Assembly: GCA_959596515.1 (NCBI GenBank)
Contig: CAUFXR010000035.1
Coordinates: 1 to 23,569 of the forward strand
DNA from: an uncultured Oscillospiraceae bacterium
GTDB lineage: Bacteria > Bacillota > Clostridia > Oscillospirales > Acutalibacteraceae
Direction: 5' to 3'
DNA: 23,569 bases
Positions 14,133 through 22,047 of the stretch are shown one piece after another. The notes beneath the pieces are model-generated. The model did no database searches. It had not been told where the DNA came from and worked only from the letters and a program-made list of their open reading frames with translations. Position numbers and translations under genes: made by a program. Numbering within the stretch: position 1 is the first letter of the stretch; every line of letters starts with the position of its first letter.

Positions 14133-14880
14133 CTGTTCCTGTTCCTTCCCTGAAATATGTTCTATGGGTAAATCCCAAACGCTGATAAAATTTTCCGTTT
14201 TTTCCATTGGCGCGAAAAAGATATACTCTTTTCCCCGCCAGCTGTTTCTGAAGTCGAAGCACCACCGCCGAACCCAGTCCTTTTCCTCTGGCCTGTGGGG
14301 TTACCGCAACCGCCCCCAATACGGCGGAATCCGGGGTTTCCCACAGTGAAAAGCCACAGGCTAATAACTTTTCCTTTTGTTCCAAAGCTGCAAGTCTTGC
14401 GGTATGGTAGCGGAGCCGATGAGAAACATCTACATAAAACGCATCAAATTCGGGCACCTGGAAGCTCTCATCTTCACACTGCTTCAACAAATCATAAATT
14501 TGAGAAAGCGTAGGTTCCTTCGCAAAAGTGACATTTTCATCGATTCGAACCGTATTACCTTTCTCCGTCCATTCCATTACCTCACCGGTGCCGGTCTGAC
14601 GGTCATATTCCCGCAAAACCGTTCCATAACCGATATGAGACAAAAACGCCTCTAATTCCTCCTGGTCAGCATCAGGAGAAAGCTGCATCGTTACGGCACC
14701 GTTCAGCCGGGAAATCGCCCCGCAGACTTTTCCGTTTTCCGCGGTTTGCAGCCAAAACTCGGCAAATCCACTATTCGTTCCATAGGCTAAAGCCAGAGAG
14801 GCAATCCTGCAACCAAATGGGTCACCGTAGCAAAAACGGTAAAGCTGCGGAAGCTGGTCTTTTTCCAAAAAATGAATCAC
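14104..14880 (-). CDS. GNAT-family N-acetyltransferase
   Basis: A 258-residue protein whose C-terminal third is a GNAT domain. AVLGAVAVTPQARGKGLGSAVV carries the acetyl-CoA pyrophosphate loop (ARGKGLG), and GKNGKFYQRLGF is the usual last strand-helix. The N-terminal half is not recognised; it may be a degenerate second GNAT lobe. The start is GTG 14880, whose codon overlaps the stop of the upstream peptidase (GTGA), with GGGAGAG just upstream. The open frame continues to 14988 but only inside the peptidase gene. Substrate unknown. Its position between aminopeptidases and a PLP enzyme suggests an amino-acid or peptide acceptor. Confidence 0.85.
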   Translation of the reverse strand: MIHFLEKDQLPQLYRFCYGDPFGCRIASLALAYGTNSGFAEFWLQTAENGKVCGAISRLNGAVTMQLSPDADQEELEAFLSHIGYGTVLREYDRQTGTGEVMEWTEKGNTVRIDENVTFAKEPTLSQIYDLLKQCEDESFQVPEFDAFYVDVSHRLRYHTARLAALEQKEKLLACGFSLWETPDSAVLGAVAVTPQARGKGLGSAVVLRLQKQLAGKRVYLFRANGKNGKFYQRLGFTHRTYFREGTGTDVRIFSHRP

Positions 14881-15911
14881 TGTGGCTCTCCCGATGGGAT
14901 GACCTCTGCCAAAGCCCGCACTGTCTTCTTGACACTTTCGTAGTCCTCCTGAGCAATCAATCCAACGGCGGAATGAAGATATCTGCACGGCAAAGATACC
15001 GCGATTGTACGGACACCGCCTCTGCTCACATGAATCGCCCCGGCGTCATTGCCACCGGCTACCGCCTGCTTCACCTGCACTTTGGCTCCAGCCTTAGTCC
15101 CTACACGCTGGGCTAACCGAAAATATTCCCTGTCGTAAATCGTACTGCGATCCATAAAAGAAATTACCGCTCCCCCGCCGACATGACACACTTGCTTTTC
15201 TTCTTCCACACCGGCAATATCGGCAGCAGTAGTGGATTCCACCACAATACAGGCCTCAGGCGCTACAGTGTAAGCAGCCGCCTTTGCTCCCCGGCAGCCT
15301 ACCTCCTCCTGTACCACGAAAGAAAAGTGAAGATCAAAGGGAAGTTCCTCTTTTAAAAGCTCAATGAGCAGAGCGCATCCCGCCCTGTCGTCAATGGCTT
15401 TCGATTTCACCGTACCGTCGCTGAAATCGAAGACTGATGCGAAAGTTACCATATCTCCTAAAGCGATATTCTCTAAAGCGTTTTCACGGCTGGTGGCACC
15501 GATATCCACCGCAAGCTGGTCGAACGGCAGTGTTTTCTCCCGCTCTTCATCTTTCGACAAATGAATCGGCTGAATCCCGATCACACCGGGAAGTCCCTGC
15601 TCCCCTACCAGGACCCGCTTACCAGGCACCACTCGCTTATCGATACCGCCCACCGGCGCTATTTTTAAGAATCCATCTTCTGTGACATGTGTAACCAGAA
15701 AGCCCACCTCATCCATGTGGGCGGAAAGCATTAGCTTGGTTTTCGCCCTTTTCACGCCTTTTTTAAAGACCAGTAGATTTCCTAATGGGTCTACGGTAAT
15801 TTGGTCCGCATAGGGTTTAATCTGATCAATAATCATCTCCCGCACCGCTTTTTCCTGACCAGAAATCCCCCGGATCCGGCAAAGGTCCTCCAAAAGCTTA
15901 AAATCAGTCAT
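14877..15911 (-). CDS. M42-family metallo-aminopeptidase (copy 1)
   Basis: A 344-residue cytoplasmic dinuclear metallo-aminopeptidase of the M42 (glutamyl aminopeptidase/FrvX/YsdC) family. Metal and catalytic residues are visible: H65 and D67 in LSAHMDEVG, D174 in AIDDRAG, E202-E203 in QEEVGCRG, E225 in VVESTTA, and a histidine in CRYLHS. At position 225 most relatives have Asp in a VDVT-like motif; Glu is less common. Its ATG overlaps the end of copy 2 by 8 bases. Family members make large tetrahedral dodecamers that trim peptides. Older 'endoglucanase' labels for this family are not supported by the sequence. Confidence 0.94.
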   Translation of the reverse strand: MTDFKLLEDLCRIRGISGQEKAVREMIIDQIKPYADQITVDPLGNLLVFKKGVKRAKTKLMLSAHMDEVGFLVTHVTEDGFLKIAPVGGIDKRVVPGKRVLVGEQGLPGVIGIQPIHLSKDEEREKTLPFDQLAVDIGATSRENALENIALGDMVTFASVFDFSDGTVKSKAIDDRAGCALLIELLKEELPFDLHFSFVVQEEVGCRGAKAAAYTVAPEACIVVESTTAADIAGVEEEKQVCHVGGGAVISFMDRSTIYDREYFRLAQRVGTKAGAKVQVKQAVAGGNDAGAIHVSRGGVRTIAVSLPCRYLHSAVGLIAQEDYESVKKTVRALAEVIPSGEPQ

Positions 15912-16929
15912 GTTGGCACCCCCTAGCGATAATATAAGAGGCCAGCAAGCGGGCTGTATTCTCTACATCCTCCAAAGAGACAACCTCAGCCGGGGTGTGC
16001 ATATTCCGCTGAGGAATGGATACCAGGCCACAAGCCACACCGTCTTTGATCACCGCGGCCTCATCGGCATTGGTCCCAGTCGCGCCTCCCATGACTTCGG
16101 TTTGGTAGGGAATTCCCTCTTTTTTCGCCGTTTCAAACAACAGGCCTGTCACCCCTGGATTCAGCGTTGGGGACACGCCGATCATAGGGCCCCCTCCCAG
16201 CTTCGCCGCTGTGACCGAGGTAACCCCCGGTTGTTTCGCAAAGCTGACATCTACCATAATCGCCTCCTGGGGATCTATCTGATAAGCTCCAGTCGTCGCT
16301 CCACTGCCTCCCGTTTCCTCCTGGGCACTGAACAGAATCGTTATTCTAGCATCCGGCTTTTCTTTAGAGAGGATTTCTACGGTACGCAGCAGCGCTGCCA
16401 CCCCGCATCGGTCATCCAAAGCCCCGACAGACAGCCGGTTATTCAAAAGTTCCTGCGGCTGGCTATATAGAATTCCCCGGCTGCCCAAAGGAATACGCTC
16501 TTTAGCGGTTTCACCGGACAAGCCTACATCTAGGGCCATTTTATCAAATGGCAAAGCCTTGTCCTCCCCGCCGTCTGACAAATGCGGCGGCATACAGCAC
16601 ACGATTCCGGTCACCAGTTCCTTACCGAATACTGTCACTGGACTTCCCGCCATGACCCGGCGATCCAAGCCGCCAACTGGCGCGAAGCGGAGGAACCCTT
16701 TCTCATCGACCGCGGTGATTATAAAGCCAATCTGATCCAGATGAGCATCCAGCATAATGTGATATTGGCTGTCGGGATTTCCAAACTCTCCGATAACGTT
16801 ATTATTTTGATCGATACGCACTTCGGCGTATTTTCCAAGTTCCCGGGCGGCAATCTCTACAGGCTCCTGCCCAGAAGTGCCCGGTGCCGCGCACAAGTTA
16901 AAAATCAGTTCCTTTAGTCCTCGGCTCAT
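15904..16929 (-). CDS. M42-family metallo-aminopeptidase (copy 2)
   Basis: A 341-residue paralogue of the downstream gene. It has H63 and D65 in DAHLDQIGF, ALDDRCG, QEETGGSG, VDVSFAKQPG (the canonical Asp ligand) and NMHTPAEV with the last histidine. The two copies share the family frame but are clearly diverged, which suggests different peptide specificities or a hetero-oligomer. AGAGAGG precedes the ATG at 16929. It lies 117 bases downstream of murD with no clear terminator between, so readthrough from murD is likely. Pairs and triplets of M42 genes in one operon are common in Clostridia. Confidence 0.94.
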   Translation of the reverse strand: MSRGLKELIFNLCAAPGTSGQEPVEIAARELGKYAEVRIDQNNNVIGEFGNPDSQYHIMLDAHLDQIGFIITAVDEKGFLRFAPVGGLDRRVMAGSPVTVFGKELVTGIVCCMPPHLSDGGEDKALPFDKMALDVGLSGETAKERIPLGSRGILYSQPQELLNNRLSVGALDDRCGVAALLRTVEILSKEKPDARITILFSAQEETGGSGATTGAYQIDPQEAIMVDVSFAKQPGVTSVTAAKLGGGPMIGVSPTLNPGVTGLLFETAKKEGIPYQTEVMGGATGTNADEAAVIKDGVACGLVSIPQRNMHTPAEVVSLEDVENTARLLASYIIARGCQHD

Positions 16930-17046
16930 AGCGGTTTCCTCTCTTCTGCTTTTTAGGGCTGGACAATAAGTCAGCGGATCCTACAAAAAGCTTTTCAGCA
17001 TCCGTCCGACTGCGTCCCAGCCTTTTTATTGGTCTAGATCGCTCAA

Positions 17047-18435
17047 TTATAAAGCGTTGACAAGCTCTTTAAAGTGGTTTCCTCTTGCCGCGAAATTGGG
17101 ATAGAGGTCAAAGCTGGCACTGGCCGGCGACAACGAGACCACATCGCCCTTGCGCGCATGCTGATGTGCTGCTTCCACAGCTTCTTCCATATTCTTCACC
17201 CGAATGATCTGGATCTCCTCCGGATGATAATTCTCAGCCATAGTGACAGCTGCCTGGATCTTATCCGCTGTGTTTCCCATTAAAATCAAAAGTTTTACCC
17301 TATCATTGACCACCGGACCCATCACGTCATAAGGGATTTTTTTATCGTAGCCACCCGCGATCAAAATAATTTTCTCTGGATAGAGGGACAGGGTTCCGGA
17401 AATTGTCCTAGTCGGGCTGGAGGCGATGGAATCATTGTAATAGTCCACTCCGTCCACATTCCGCACAAATTCCGCCCGATGCTCCACGCCCGGAAAACTT
17501 TCCGCCACCTGGCGCATCTGCTCCGGCGAAACCTCGCCCCAAACTGCCGCGATGGCGGCCATATAATTTTCTACATTGTGGTTTCCCGGAATTCGGATAT
17601 CCTTTGTATCCATGATTCGGGTAACCACTCCGTTTTTACAATAACAAATGGTGCCGCCGTTTAAACATACGCCATGATCGGTTTTGTTCTTCCGGCTGAA
17701 ATAAGAAAGATCTCCCCGCACAAGCGGAGCGAAACTCTGGGTGATCTCGTTATCCAAATTCAGAACAGATCTGCCAAAAGCGTTTTGATGGAGAATAATA
17801 TTCTTTTTCGCATCGACATACTCCTGCATGTCTTTATGAATATCCAAATGATTGGGCGCCAGGTTGGTAACCACCGCAACATCTGGGCTTTTCCGCATAG
17901 AAATCAGCTGGAAGCTGGAAAGCTCCACCACCGCCACATCGTCTGACCGGATCTCTTCCACTTTAGGAAGCAGCGGACATCCGATATTTCCTCCCAGATG
18001 GACAGTCTTCCCGGCAGCCTTCAGCATTTCAGAGATAATCGTAGTGGTCGTGGTTTTCCCATCGCTGCCGGTAACCGCGTAGATCTTACAGGGGCAGAGA
18101 TCAAAGAATACTTCCATTTCCGACGTAACTACCACGCCCAGTTCTCTGGCTTCTACTAATTCCGGCAGATAATAAGGCATACCCGGCGTGCGGAAAATAA
18201 TATCCGCGTTTAAATTCTTCAAATAGTCTTCTCCTAAATGGAGCTCTACCCCCTGGTGTTCCAGCTTTTCCCCTGTTTCGCCAAGCTTTTCCCGTTCTCT
18301 TTTATCGCAGGCCAACACAACGGCACCCTTTTTCTGAAAAATAGAAATCAGTGGCAGATTACTCCCACCGATACCACAAAACGCCACCCGCTTTCCTTTG
18401 ATTGACGCATAAAAATCCTTTGCATTGGTAATCAT
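17047..18435 (-). CDS. murD: UDP-N-acetylmuramoylalanine-D-glutamate ligase
   Basis: MurD adds D-glutamate to UDP-MurNAc-L-Ala in the cytoplasmic stage of peptidoglycan synthesis. The 462-residue product has the N-terminal Rossmann start (RVAFCGIGGSN), the ATP loop GSDGKTTT (123-130; most relatives have GTNGKTT or GSNGKTT), LAPNHLDIH, HNVENYMAAIAA, EHRAEFV and the C-terminal LSPASASFD. TTAGGAGGG lies just before ATG 18435. It stands outside a dcw cluster and heads the peptidase run. A promoter lies at 18487-18514. Confidence 0.95.
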   Translation of the reverse strand: MITNAKDFYASIKGKRVAFCGIGGSNLPLISIFQKKGAVVLACDKREREKLGETGEKLEHQGVELHLGEDYLKNLNADIIFRTPGMPYYLPELVEARELGVVVTSEMEVFFDLCPCKIYAVTGSDGKTTTTTIISEMLKAAGKTVHLGGNIGCPLLPKVEEIRSDDVAVVELSSFQLISMRKSPDVAVVTNLAPNHLDIHKDMQEYVDAKKNIILHQNAFGRSVLNLDNEITQSFAPLVRGDLSYFSRKNKTDHGVCLNGGTICYCKNGVVTRIMDTKDIRIPGNHNVENYMAAIAAVWGEVSPEQMRQVAESFPGVEHRAEFVRNVDGVDYYNDSIASSPTRTISGTLSLYPEKIILIAGGYDKKIPYDVMGPVVNDRVKLLILMGNTADKIQAAVTMAENYHPEEIQIIRVKNMEEAVEAAHQHARKGDVVSLSPASASFDLYPNFAARGNHFKELVNAL

Positions 18436-18486
18436 GATTACCCTCCTAACTTGGGATTGGGCTTATTAAAAATTTCTAACGTTACT

Positions 18487-18514
18487 ATTATACTATTTTT
18501 GGAAGAAAGTGCAA
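18487..18514 (-). promoter_or_regulatory. Predicted promoter for murD
   Basis: Minus-strand TTGCAC (18509-18514) and TATAAT (18487-18492) are 16 bases apart, 52 bases upstream of the murD ATG. Confidence 0.6.
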
Positions 18515-18530
18515 CCATTCCTATGATTGC

Positions 18531-18559
18531 TTGTATTTTAAAACCTTTTCAGGTATAAT
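18531..18559 (+). promoter_or_regulatory. Promoter for the zinc-ribbon membrane protein
   Basis: TTGTAT (18531-18536) and TATAAT (18554-18559) are separated by 17 bases, 35 bases before the ATG. Confidence 0.75.
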
Positions 18560-18593
18560 TGAGTCAAAGATTCTAACTTAGGGAGGGTTTCTT

Positions 18594-19538
18594 ATGATTT
18601 GTCCTCATTGTCAAAAAAACATCCCCAGCGACAGCCTAGTATGCGGTTACTGTGGTCATAAAATAGAAGAAATATTACAAAAAGAAGAAATCCCCACGGC
18701 AGAAAAAACATTCTCTACCCAGGAAGAGCAAAACGGACTTTCAGGAAACGAAAAAAATGAGCTTTCTGAAAGTGTGCCCTTGGTGCCCGCTGAGGACAGC
18801 GAAGCTTCAAGCGGGAGCTCTTCGGAATCTTCCAGCGGTTCTGATTTTAACGCTTCGGAAGACATATTTTCGGAAAACGCGACTGAAGAATCATCAGAGT
18901 CTTTGCAATCTCAGGCACAGCCTGAAAGCGACAAGGAAGACGCTACAGCTTCCATTGGTTATGAGACTGCTGTTGCAGAAAATTCCGCCGAGAAATCTGC
19001 TGATGGAGAATCCTCCCCTGAAAAATCCGAAGAGGATAAAACAAACATGGAGAGCCCAGATCCCGGAGATCCGCAGGAAACCATTTCGGTTTCCAATACG
19101 GCCGGCACACAAAACGCTTCTTCTGATGATACCGTCTCTGTTAATGGTGCGGCCGCCGCGGAAGCAGAAACCCACCACAATCTGGAAGTAAAGGAATCTC
19201 ATGACGGAAAGAAAGTTAGTCCGGAAAAGAAACTGGAAGAAGCGTATATCCGCCGGATGGCAAAGCGTCAGAGGCCCCTAAAAACCGCCAGCTTTTTCTG
19301 GACGGAGTTTTTATTGCTCATTCCCGGAATCAATCTAGTACTTTTATTTGTATGGGCCTTTCGAAAAAAAGCCAACGCTAACCGCAAGGCGTTTGCCCGC
19401 TCCCTTTTGATCTGGATTTTACTTTTCATTTTGTTCCTTTTGATCGTTTTAGTTGTAATGATAGTTTTGGGCGTTCCCGTTGATAAATACATATGGCTGA
19501 AATCTTTTCAGGACTGGGTAGCCGGACTAACGGTTTAA
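18594..19538 (+). CDS. Zinc-ribbon membrane protein with acidic Ser/Glu-rich linker
   Basis: A 314-residue protein in three parts. An N-terminal zinc ribbon has C3-x2-C6 and C17-x2-C20. Residues ~27-205 are a low-complexity stretch rich in Ser, Glu, Asp and Ala, expected to be disordered. The C-terminal part has a basic segment (RRMAKRQR) and two hydrophobic spans between ~237 and 292. The layout predicts a membrane-anchored cytoplasmic zinc ribbon. GGGAGGG precedes the ATG at 18594. It has its own promoter and a strong terminator and no operon partner. Function is unknown; similar zinc-ribbon membrane proteins are widespread in Clostridia. Confidence 0.88.
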   Translation: MICPHCQKNIPSDSLVCGYCGHKIEEILQKEEIPTAEKTFSTQEEQNGLSGNEKNELSESVPLVPAEDSEASSGSSSESSSGSDFNASEDIFSENATEESSESLQSQAQPESDKEDATASIGYETAVAENSAEKSADGESSPEKSEEDKTNMESPDPGDPQETISVSNTAGTQNASSDDTVSVNGAAAAEAETHHNLEVKESHDGKKVSPEKKLEEAYIRRMAKRQRPLKTASFFWTEFLLLIPGINLVLLFVWAFRKKANANRKAFARSLLIWILLFILFLLIVLVVMIVLGVPVDKYIWLKSFQDWVAGLTV

Positions 19539-19567
19539 CCTGTTACGCCTACCTGCGGATTATATTT

Positions 19568-19611
19568 AAAAAAGACAAAATTCCGATTTCACTGGGAATT
19601 TTGTCTTTTTT
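19568..19611 (+). terminator. Terminator after the zinc-ribbon gene
   Basis: A 17-bp perfect stem (19568-19584 and 19595-19611) with a 10-base loop and a T run, 29 bases past the stop. Confidence 0.9.
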
Positions 19612-19830
19612 TACGCTTCAACGGGATGAGCACCTTAAGACTTGCTGGAAAAGTGAAAAGCTTTCGCTGCAAACAGGACGTGAAAGCACCGATTATCACC
19701 AAATCCACAACCGGATAAACGTATAAACGATAAGTGATCTAAAGGCGTCTCGGGTTGCTTCTCGAGAAAACCACGGTAGAAAAGTGATTTTGCTGAACTC
19801 TTGCGAACAATTCGTTTGTCTTGAAGTGTT

Positions 19831-19936
19831 GCAGGTATCCCCGCTGGGGATGGACAAATAGACAAGTTTTTAAGCCCCGTAATTCTACCTCAGCCAAAAA
19901 GCAGGTCCCGCCGAGGTGAACCAATAGACAAGTTTT
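19831..19936. repeat. Two diverged copies of a ~37-41 base repeat
   Basis: Copy 1 (19831-19871) and copy 2 (19901-19936) both begin GCAGGT, pass through a GC-rich middle, and end with AATAGACAAGTTTT. They are spaced 70 bases. The GC-rich middle of copy 1 (TCCCCGCTGGGGA) is itself a small hairpin. They lie in the 19539-20027 gap, where no gene is evident. A minus-strand open frame across both (19739-19945) repeats KTCL(L/F)VH, which is a consequence of the DNA repeat. Confidence 0.6.
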
Positions 19937-20027
19937 CTTTTTCATGGTTTATTTAATGGTTCCAAGTCAGATATTTTGCTTTGAATATCTACTGCTGATT
20001 CTTTGCTTATTAGAGGATCGATGGCGC

Positions 20028-20711
20028 TCAAATAGTGTAAGCCAAATTTTTCAGTCTTTTTTCGTCTACGATTTCAATCGTCCCCCGAGATAGGGACACT
20101 AAGCCTTCCTCTTGAAAATATTTCAGCATCCTGGTCACCACCTCACGAGCGGTACCTAAATGATTCGAAATGGCTTCATGGGTAATCTGTAAATTTACAC
20201 TTTCATCAATCGATTTTTGTTCCAGAAGGAACAGAGCTAATCTTCGATCAAAACTAGTAAATACCGTTTGTTCCATCACCCACATGACATCGGAAAAACG
20301 TGAAGCTAAAATCTGATTGCAGTAAGTAGCTAGTGGGAAAGATTTCTCCATTAATTCTTGATAGGTATTCGCGGGCAACAATAATATTCTGCAGTCCTTC
20401 TCCGCCTGGATAAACACATCGAAGTTGATATTTTTAATAACGCAGGACGCGGATAAAAAACAGCTGTCCCGTTCTAAAAGCCGATAAAGCGTGATCTGTT
20501 TTTCCGTCCCAGAGATTAAAAATACTCTTGCCTGTCCCTGCCTTATCCAGAAAACGCCGGTACAGTCTCTGTCGCCGCGATATAGATATTCGCCCTTTCT
20601 AACGCTTTGTTCTGTCACAGTTCTTTCTAAAACTTTTTGGTGTTCTCGATTCAGTTCTTTCCAGCAGGGCAATACCTCAGCCAAAAACGCGAGCTGCTCC
20701 TGATTAAGCAT
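20028..20711 (-). CDS. Crp/Fnr-family transcriptional regulator
   Basis: A 227-residue regulator. An N-terminal cyclic-nucleotide-type beta barrel (~20-125) is followed by the long dimer helix and a C-terminal winged HTH with ITHEAISNHLGTAREVVTRML (~176-196) as recognition region. It lacks the N-terminal cysteine cluster of FNR but has six cysteines (16, 50, 84, 90, 107, 131). The pair C84-x5-C90 lies in the ligand-facing part of the barrel (LERDSCFLSASC), as in a clostridial subgroup I recall. GAGGTGG lies 7 bases before ATG 20711. It is next to superoxide reductase and thioredoxin genes, so control of oxygen or redox response is plausible but unproven. Confidence 0.92.
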   Translation of the reverse strand: MLNQEQLAFLAEVLPCWKELNREHQKVLERTVTEQSVRKGEYLYRGDRDCTGVFWIRQGQARVFLISGTEKQITLYRLLERDSCFLSASCVIKNINFDVFIQAEKDCRILLLPANTYQELMEKSFPLATYCNQILASRFSDVMWVMEQTVFTSFDRRLALFLLEQKSIDESVNLQITHEAISNHLGTAREVVTRMLKYFQEEGLVSLSRGTIEIVDEKRLKNLAYTI

Positions 20712-20776
20712 TTTTCACCACCTCTTGTACAGCAAGTTTTGAAGAAAAAGCAGATTCTGATAGTTATCCGGATACA

Positions 20777-20837
20777 TAAAATCCCCCATAGTGAAACCGC
20801 TTCCTTTCGGCAGCGTATATCCTCTGGGGGGATTTTA
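20777..20837 (-). promoter_or_regulatory. Long structured hairpin in the Crp/Fnr gene leader
   Basis: Perfect 11-bp outer arms (20777-20787 and 20827-20837) enclose an inner hairpin. On the minus strand the inner hairpin reads CGCTGCC-GAAA-GGAAGCG, a GNRA tetraloop closed by a stem with one mismatch. Asymmetric unpaired segments lie between the two stems. It ends 66 bases before the ATG. The following T run is short (TTTTATG), so it is a weak terminator. It matches no riboswitch class that I can recognise. Confidence 0.45.
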
Positions 20838-20886
20838 CAGTGATGGGTTGTTTCCAATGGGTAAAGTACACGTGGTCTCTAAAAAG

Positions 20887-20919
20887 TTGATGCCATTGAT
20901 CCATTTTTTGATTTTTGAT
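20887..20919. promoter_or_regulatory. Cluster of four TTGAT half-sites
   Basis: TTGAT, the FNR half-site sequence, occurs at 20887, 20896, 20908 and 20915 in the same orientation within 33 bases of AT-rich DNA between the Crp/Fnr and superoxide reductase genes. They are direct, not inverted, so a normal FNR dimer site is not formed. The rest of the 20712-21072 gap shows no gene. Confidence 0.3.
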
Positions 20920-21072
20920 CTTTTAAATTTTCCCTTTTAAATTTTTCAAAGAAATCATGTTGGAATTTTTTAGGCACCAGATAAATTACAAATGTCAGGC
21001 TTTATCCTTAAAAAATAGTCTCAGGGAGCAAGGCAGCCGTTGGATTTCCCACAATCCTTTCTATGGAAGCTG

Positions 21073-21462
21073 CTATTTGGAAAGTTCGGTTTTCCAGAGT
21101 CCATGTTGATTGCAATAGGCAAACACCGCAATAGGCTCATCATCCACCAGGCAAAAATTCGTTTCCGGTTTTTCATCCGGTCTAAGCTCTTTTCTCTGTC
21201 CGCCGTGCTTAGTCTGCAAATATATCCATTGAATAAGATGATTTTCTTCCATGGGATGATCTACATCTCCTACAGACACTCGGATATGATCTCCCTTTCC
21301 GGTTACTACCGGCACATGCTTTTCCCGCGCCGCGTCTGTCGTGTTCGCTTTTAGCTCTTCCATAGGTTCGCCGCAGCATATGAGAGGAACGCTGGCGTTT
21401 TCTATCAAACCTACCAGATTTCCACAATGGTGACAGCGATAAAATTTTTGATGTTTTGTCAT
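21073..21462 (-). CDS. dfx: Desulfoferrodoxin (superoxide reductase, class I)
   Basis: Superoxide reductase reduces superoxide to peroxide in anaerobes without making oxygen. The 129-residue product has the N-terminal desulforedoxin Fe(Cys)4 centre (C10, C13, C29, C30) and the neelaredoxin catalytic iron ligands H49 (in EKHVP), H69, H75, C117 and H120, in the spacing of the family. K48 beside H49 is the expected catalytic lysine. ATG 21462 is preferred to the adjacent GTG because of spacing from GAGGA. It lies 107 bases downstream of trxA on the same strand and may be co-transcribed, receiving electrons through rubredoxin-like donors. Confidence 0.96.
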   Translation of the reverse strand: MTKHQKFYRCHHCGNLVGLIENASVPLICCGEPMEELKANTTDAAREKHVPVVTGKGDHIRVSVGDVDHPMEENHLIQWIYLQTKHGGQRKELRPDEKPETNFCLVDDEPIAVFAYCNQHGLWKTELSK

Positions 21463-21569
21463 CACTTGATTCCTCGCTTTATTTTATGATTTTTCACTTT
21501 TTAGTATTCCGCGCTATTCAGATTTATTCTCCTCCTGAAAACTTTGTTTTTTCTGATTTAAATAAACCT

Positions 21570-21881
21570 TTATTGAGGAAGAAGTTTCATCAATTCTCCC
21601 TTTGGCTTCAATCCTATGGTGTTTCCAGCGATCCTTCCCCGCTCCATCAGAATCAGCGTAGGAATTGTCATCACACCGAACCATTCCGCCAGCTCAGGCT
21701 GTTCGTCTATGTTTACCTTGCCCACTTTGACGTGATCGGCTTCCTCAGCGATTTCCTCTACCACCGGCGACAACATTTTGCACGGGCCGCACCAAGGCGC
21801 CCAAAAATCCATCAATACCGGCTGAGGGGAACTCAAGACCTCACTCTGAAAATTATCTTTGGTAATGGTTATGATTGACAT
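21570..21881 (-). CDS. trxA: Thioredoxin
   Basis: A 103-residue thioredoxin with the WCGPC active site (30-34), the cis-proline region TIPTLILME, and FDFWAP-like MDFWAPW. AAAGGAGG precedes ATG 21881. It reduces protein disulfides in the cytoplasm. No thioredoxin reductase is next to it. It lies upstream of dfx and divergent from the NifX-like gene. Two TACGTGA direct repeats overlap its promoter region (21918-21945). Confidence 0.97.
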   Translation of the reverse strand: MSIITITKDNFQSEVLSSPQPVLMDFWAPWCGPCKMLSPVVEEIAEEADHVKVGKVNIDEQPELAEWFGVMTIPTLILMERGRIAGNTIGLKPKGELMKLLPQ

Positions 21882-21913
21882 GGAAAATCCTCCTTTAGTT
21901 TTCTCTTTGGTTT

Positions 21914-21945
21914 ATCATACGTGAAATTCTTAAAAAATTACGTGA
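21914..21945 (-). promoter_or_regulatory. trxA control region with two TACGTGA repeats 21 bases apart
   Basis: TACGTGA occurs at 21918-21924 and 21939-21945, two helical turns apart. The first overlaps the minus-strand -10-like TATGAT (21914-21919). The second falls near the -35 position, where no good -35 box is present, which suits an activator-dependent promoter. Confidence 0.45.
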
Positions 21946-21981
21946 TAAAGTTACAAAGCTTTCGAAATTCCATTTCCATTG

Positions 21982-22010
21982 TTGACATATGACCAAAACG
22001 GTGCTATGGT
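21982..22010 (+). promoter_or_regulatory. Promoter for the NifX-like gene
   Basis: A consensus TTGACA (21982-21987) and TATGGT (22005-22010) have 17-base spacing, 37 bases before the ATG at 22048. Confidence 0.65.
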
Positions 22011-22047
22011 ATGTTTGGAAAAATTAATTTTTACAGGAGGCTGTTCC

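Noticed and set aside
16930..17046. Possible terminator between murD and the M42 pair
   Set aside because: No stable stem followed by a T run could be built on the minus strand.
21531..21536. Orphan AGGAGG on the minus strand between trxA and dfx
   Set aside because: No start codon at a workable distance opens a frame; probably chance or a lost gene start.
21979..22047. N-terminal extension of the NifX-like gene to an ATG at 21979
   Set aside because: It overlaps the promoter, and the ATG at 22048 has a strong ribosome site and the conserved family N-terminus.
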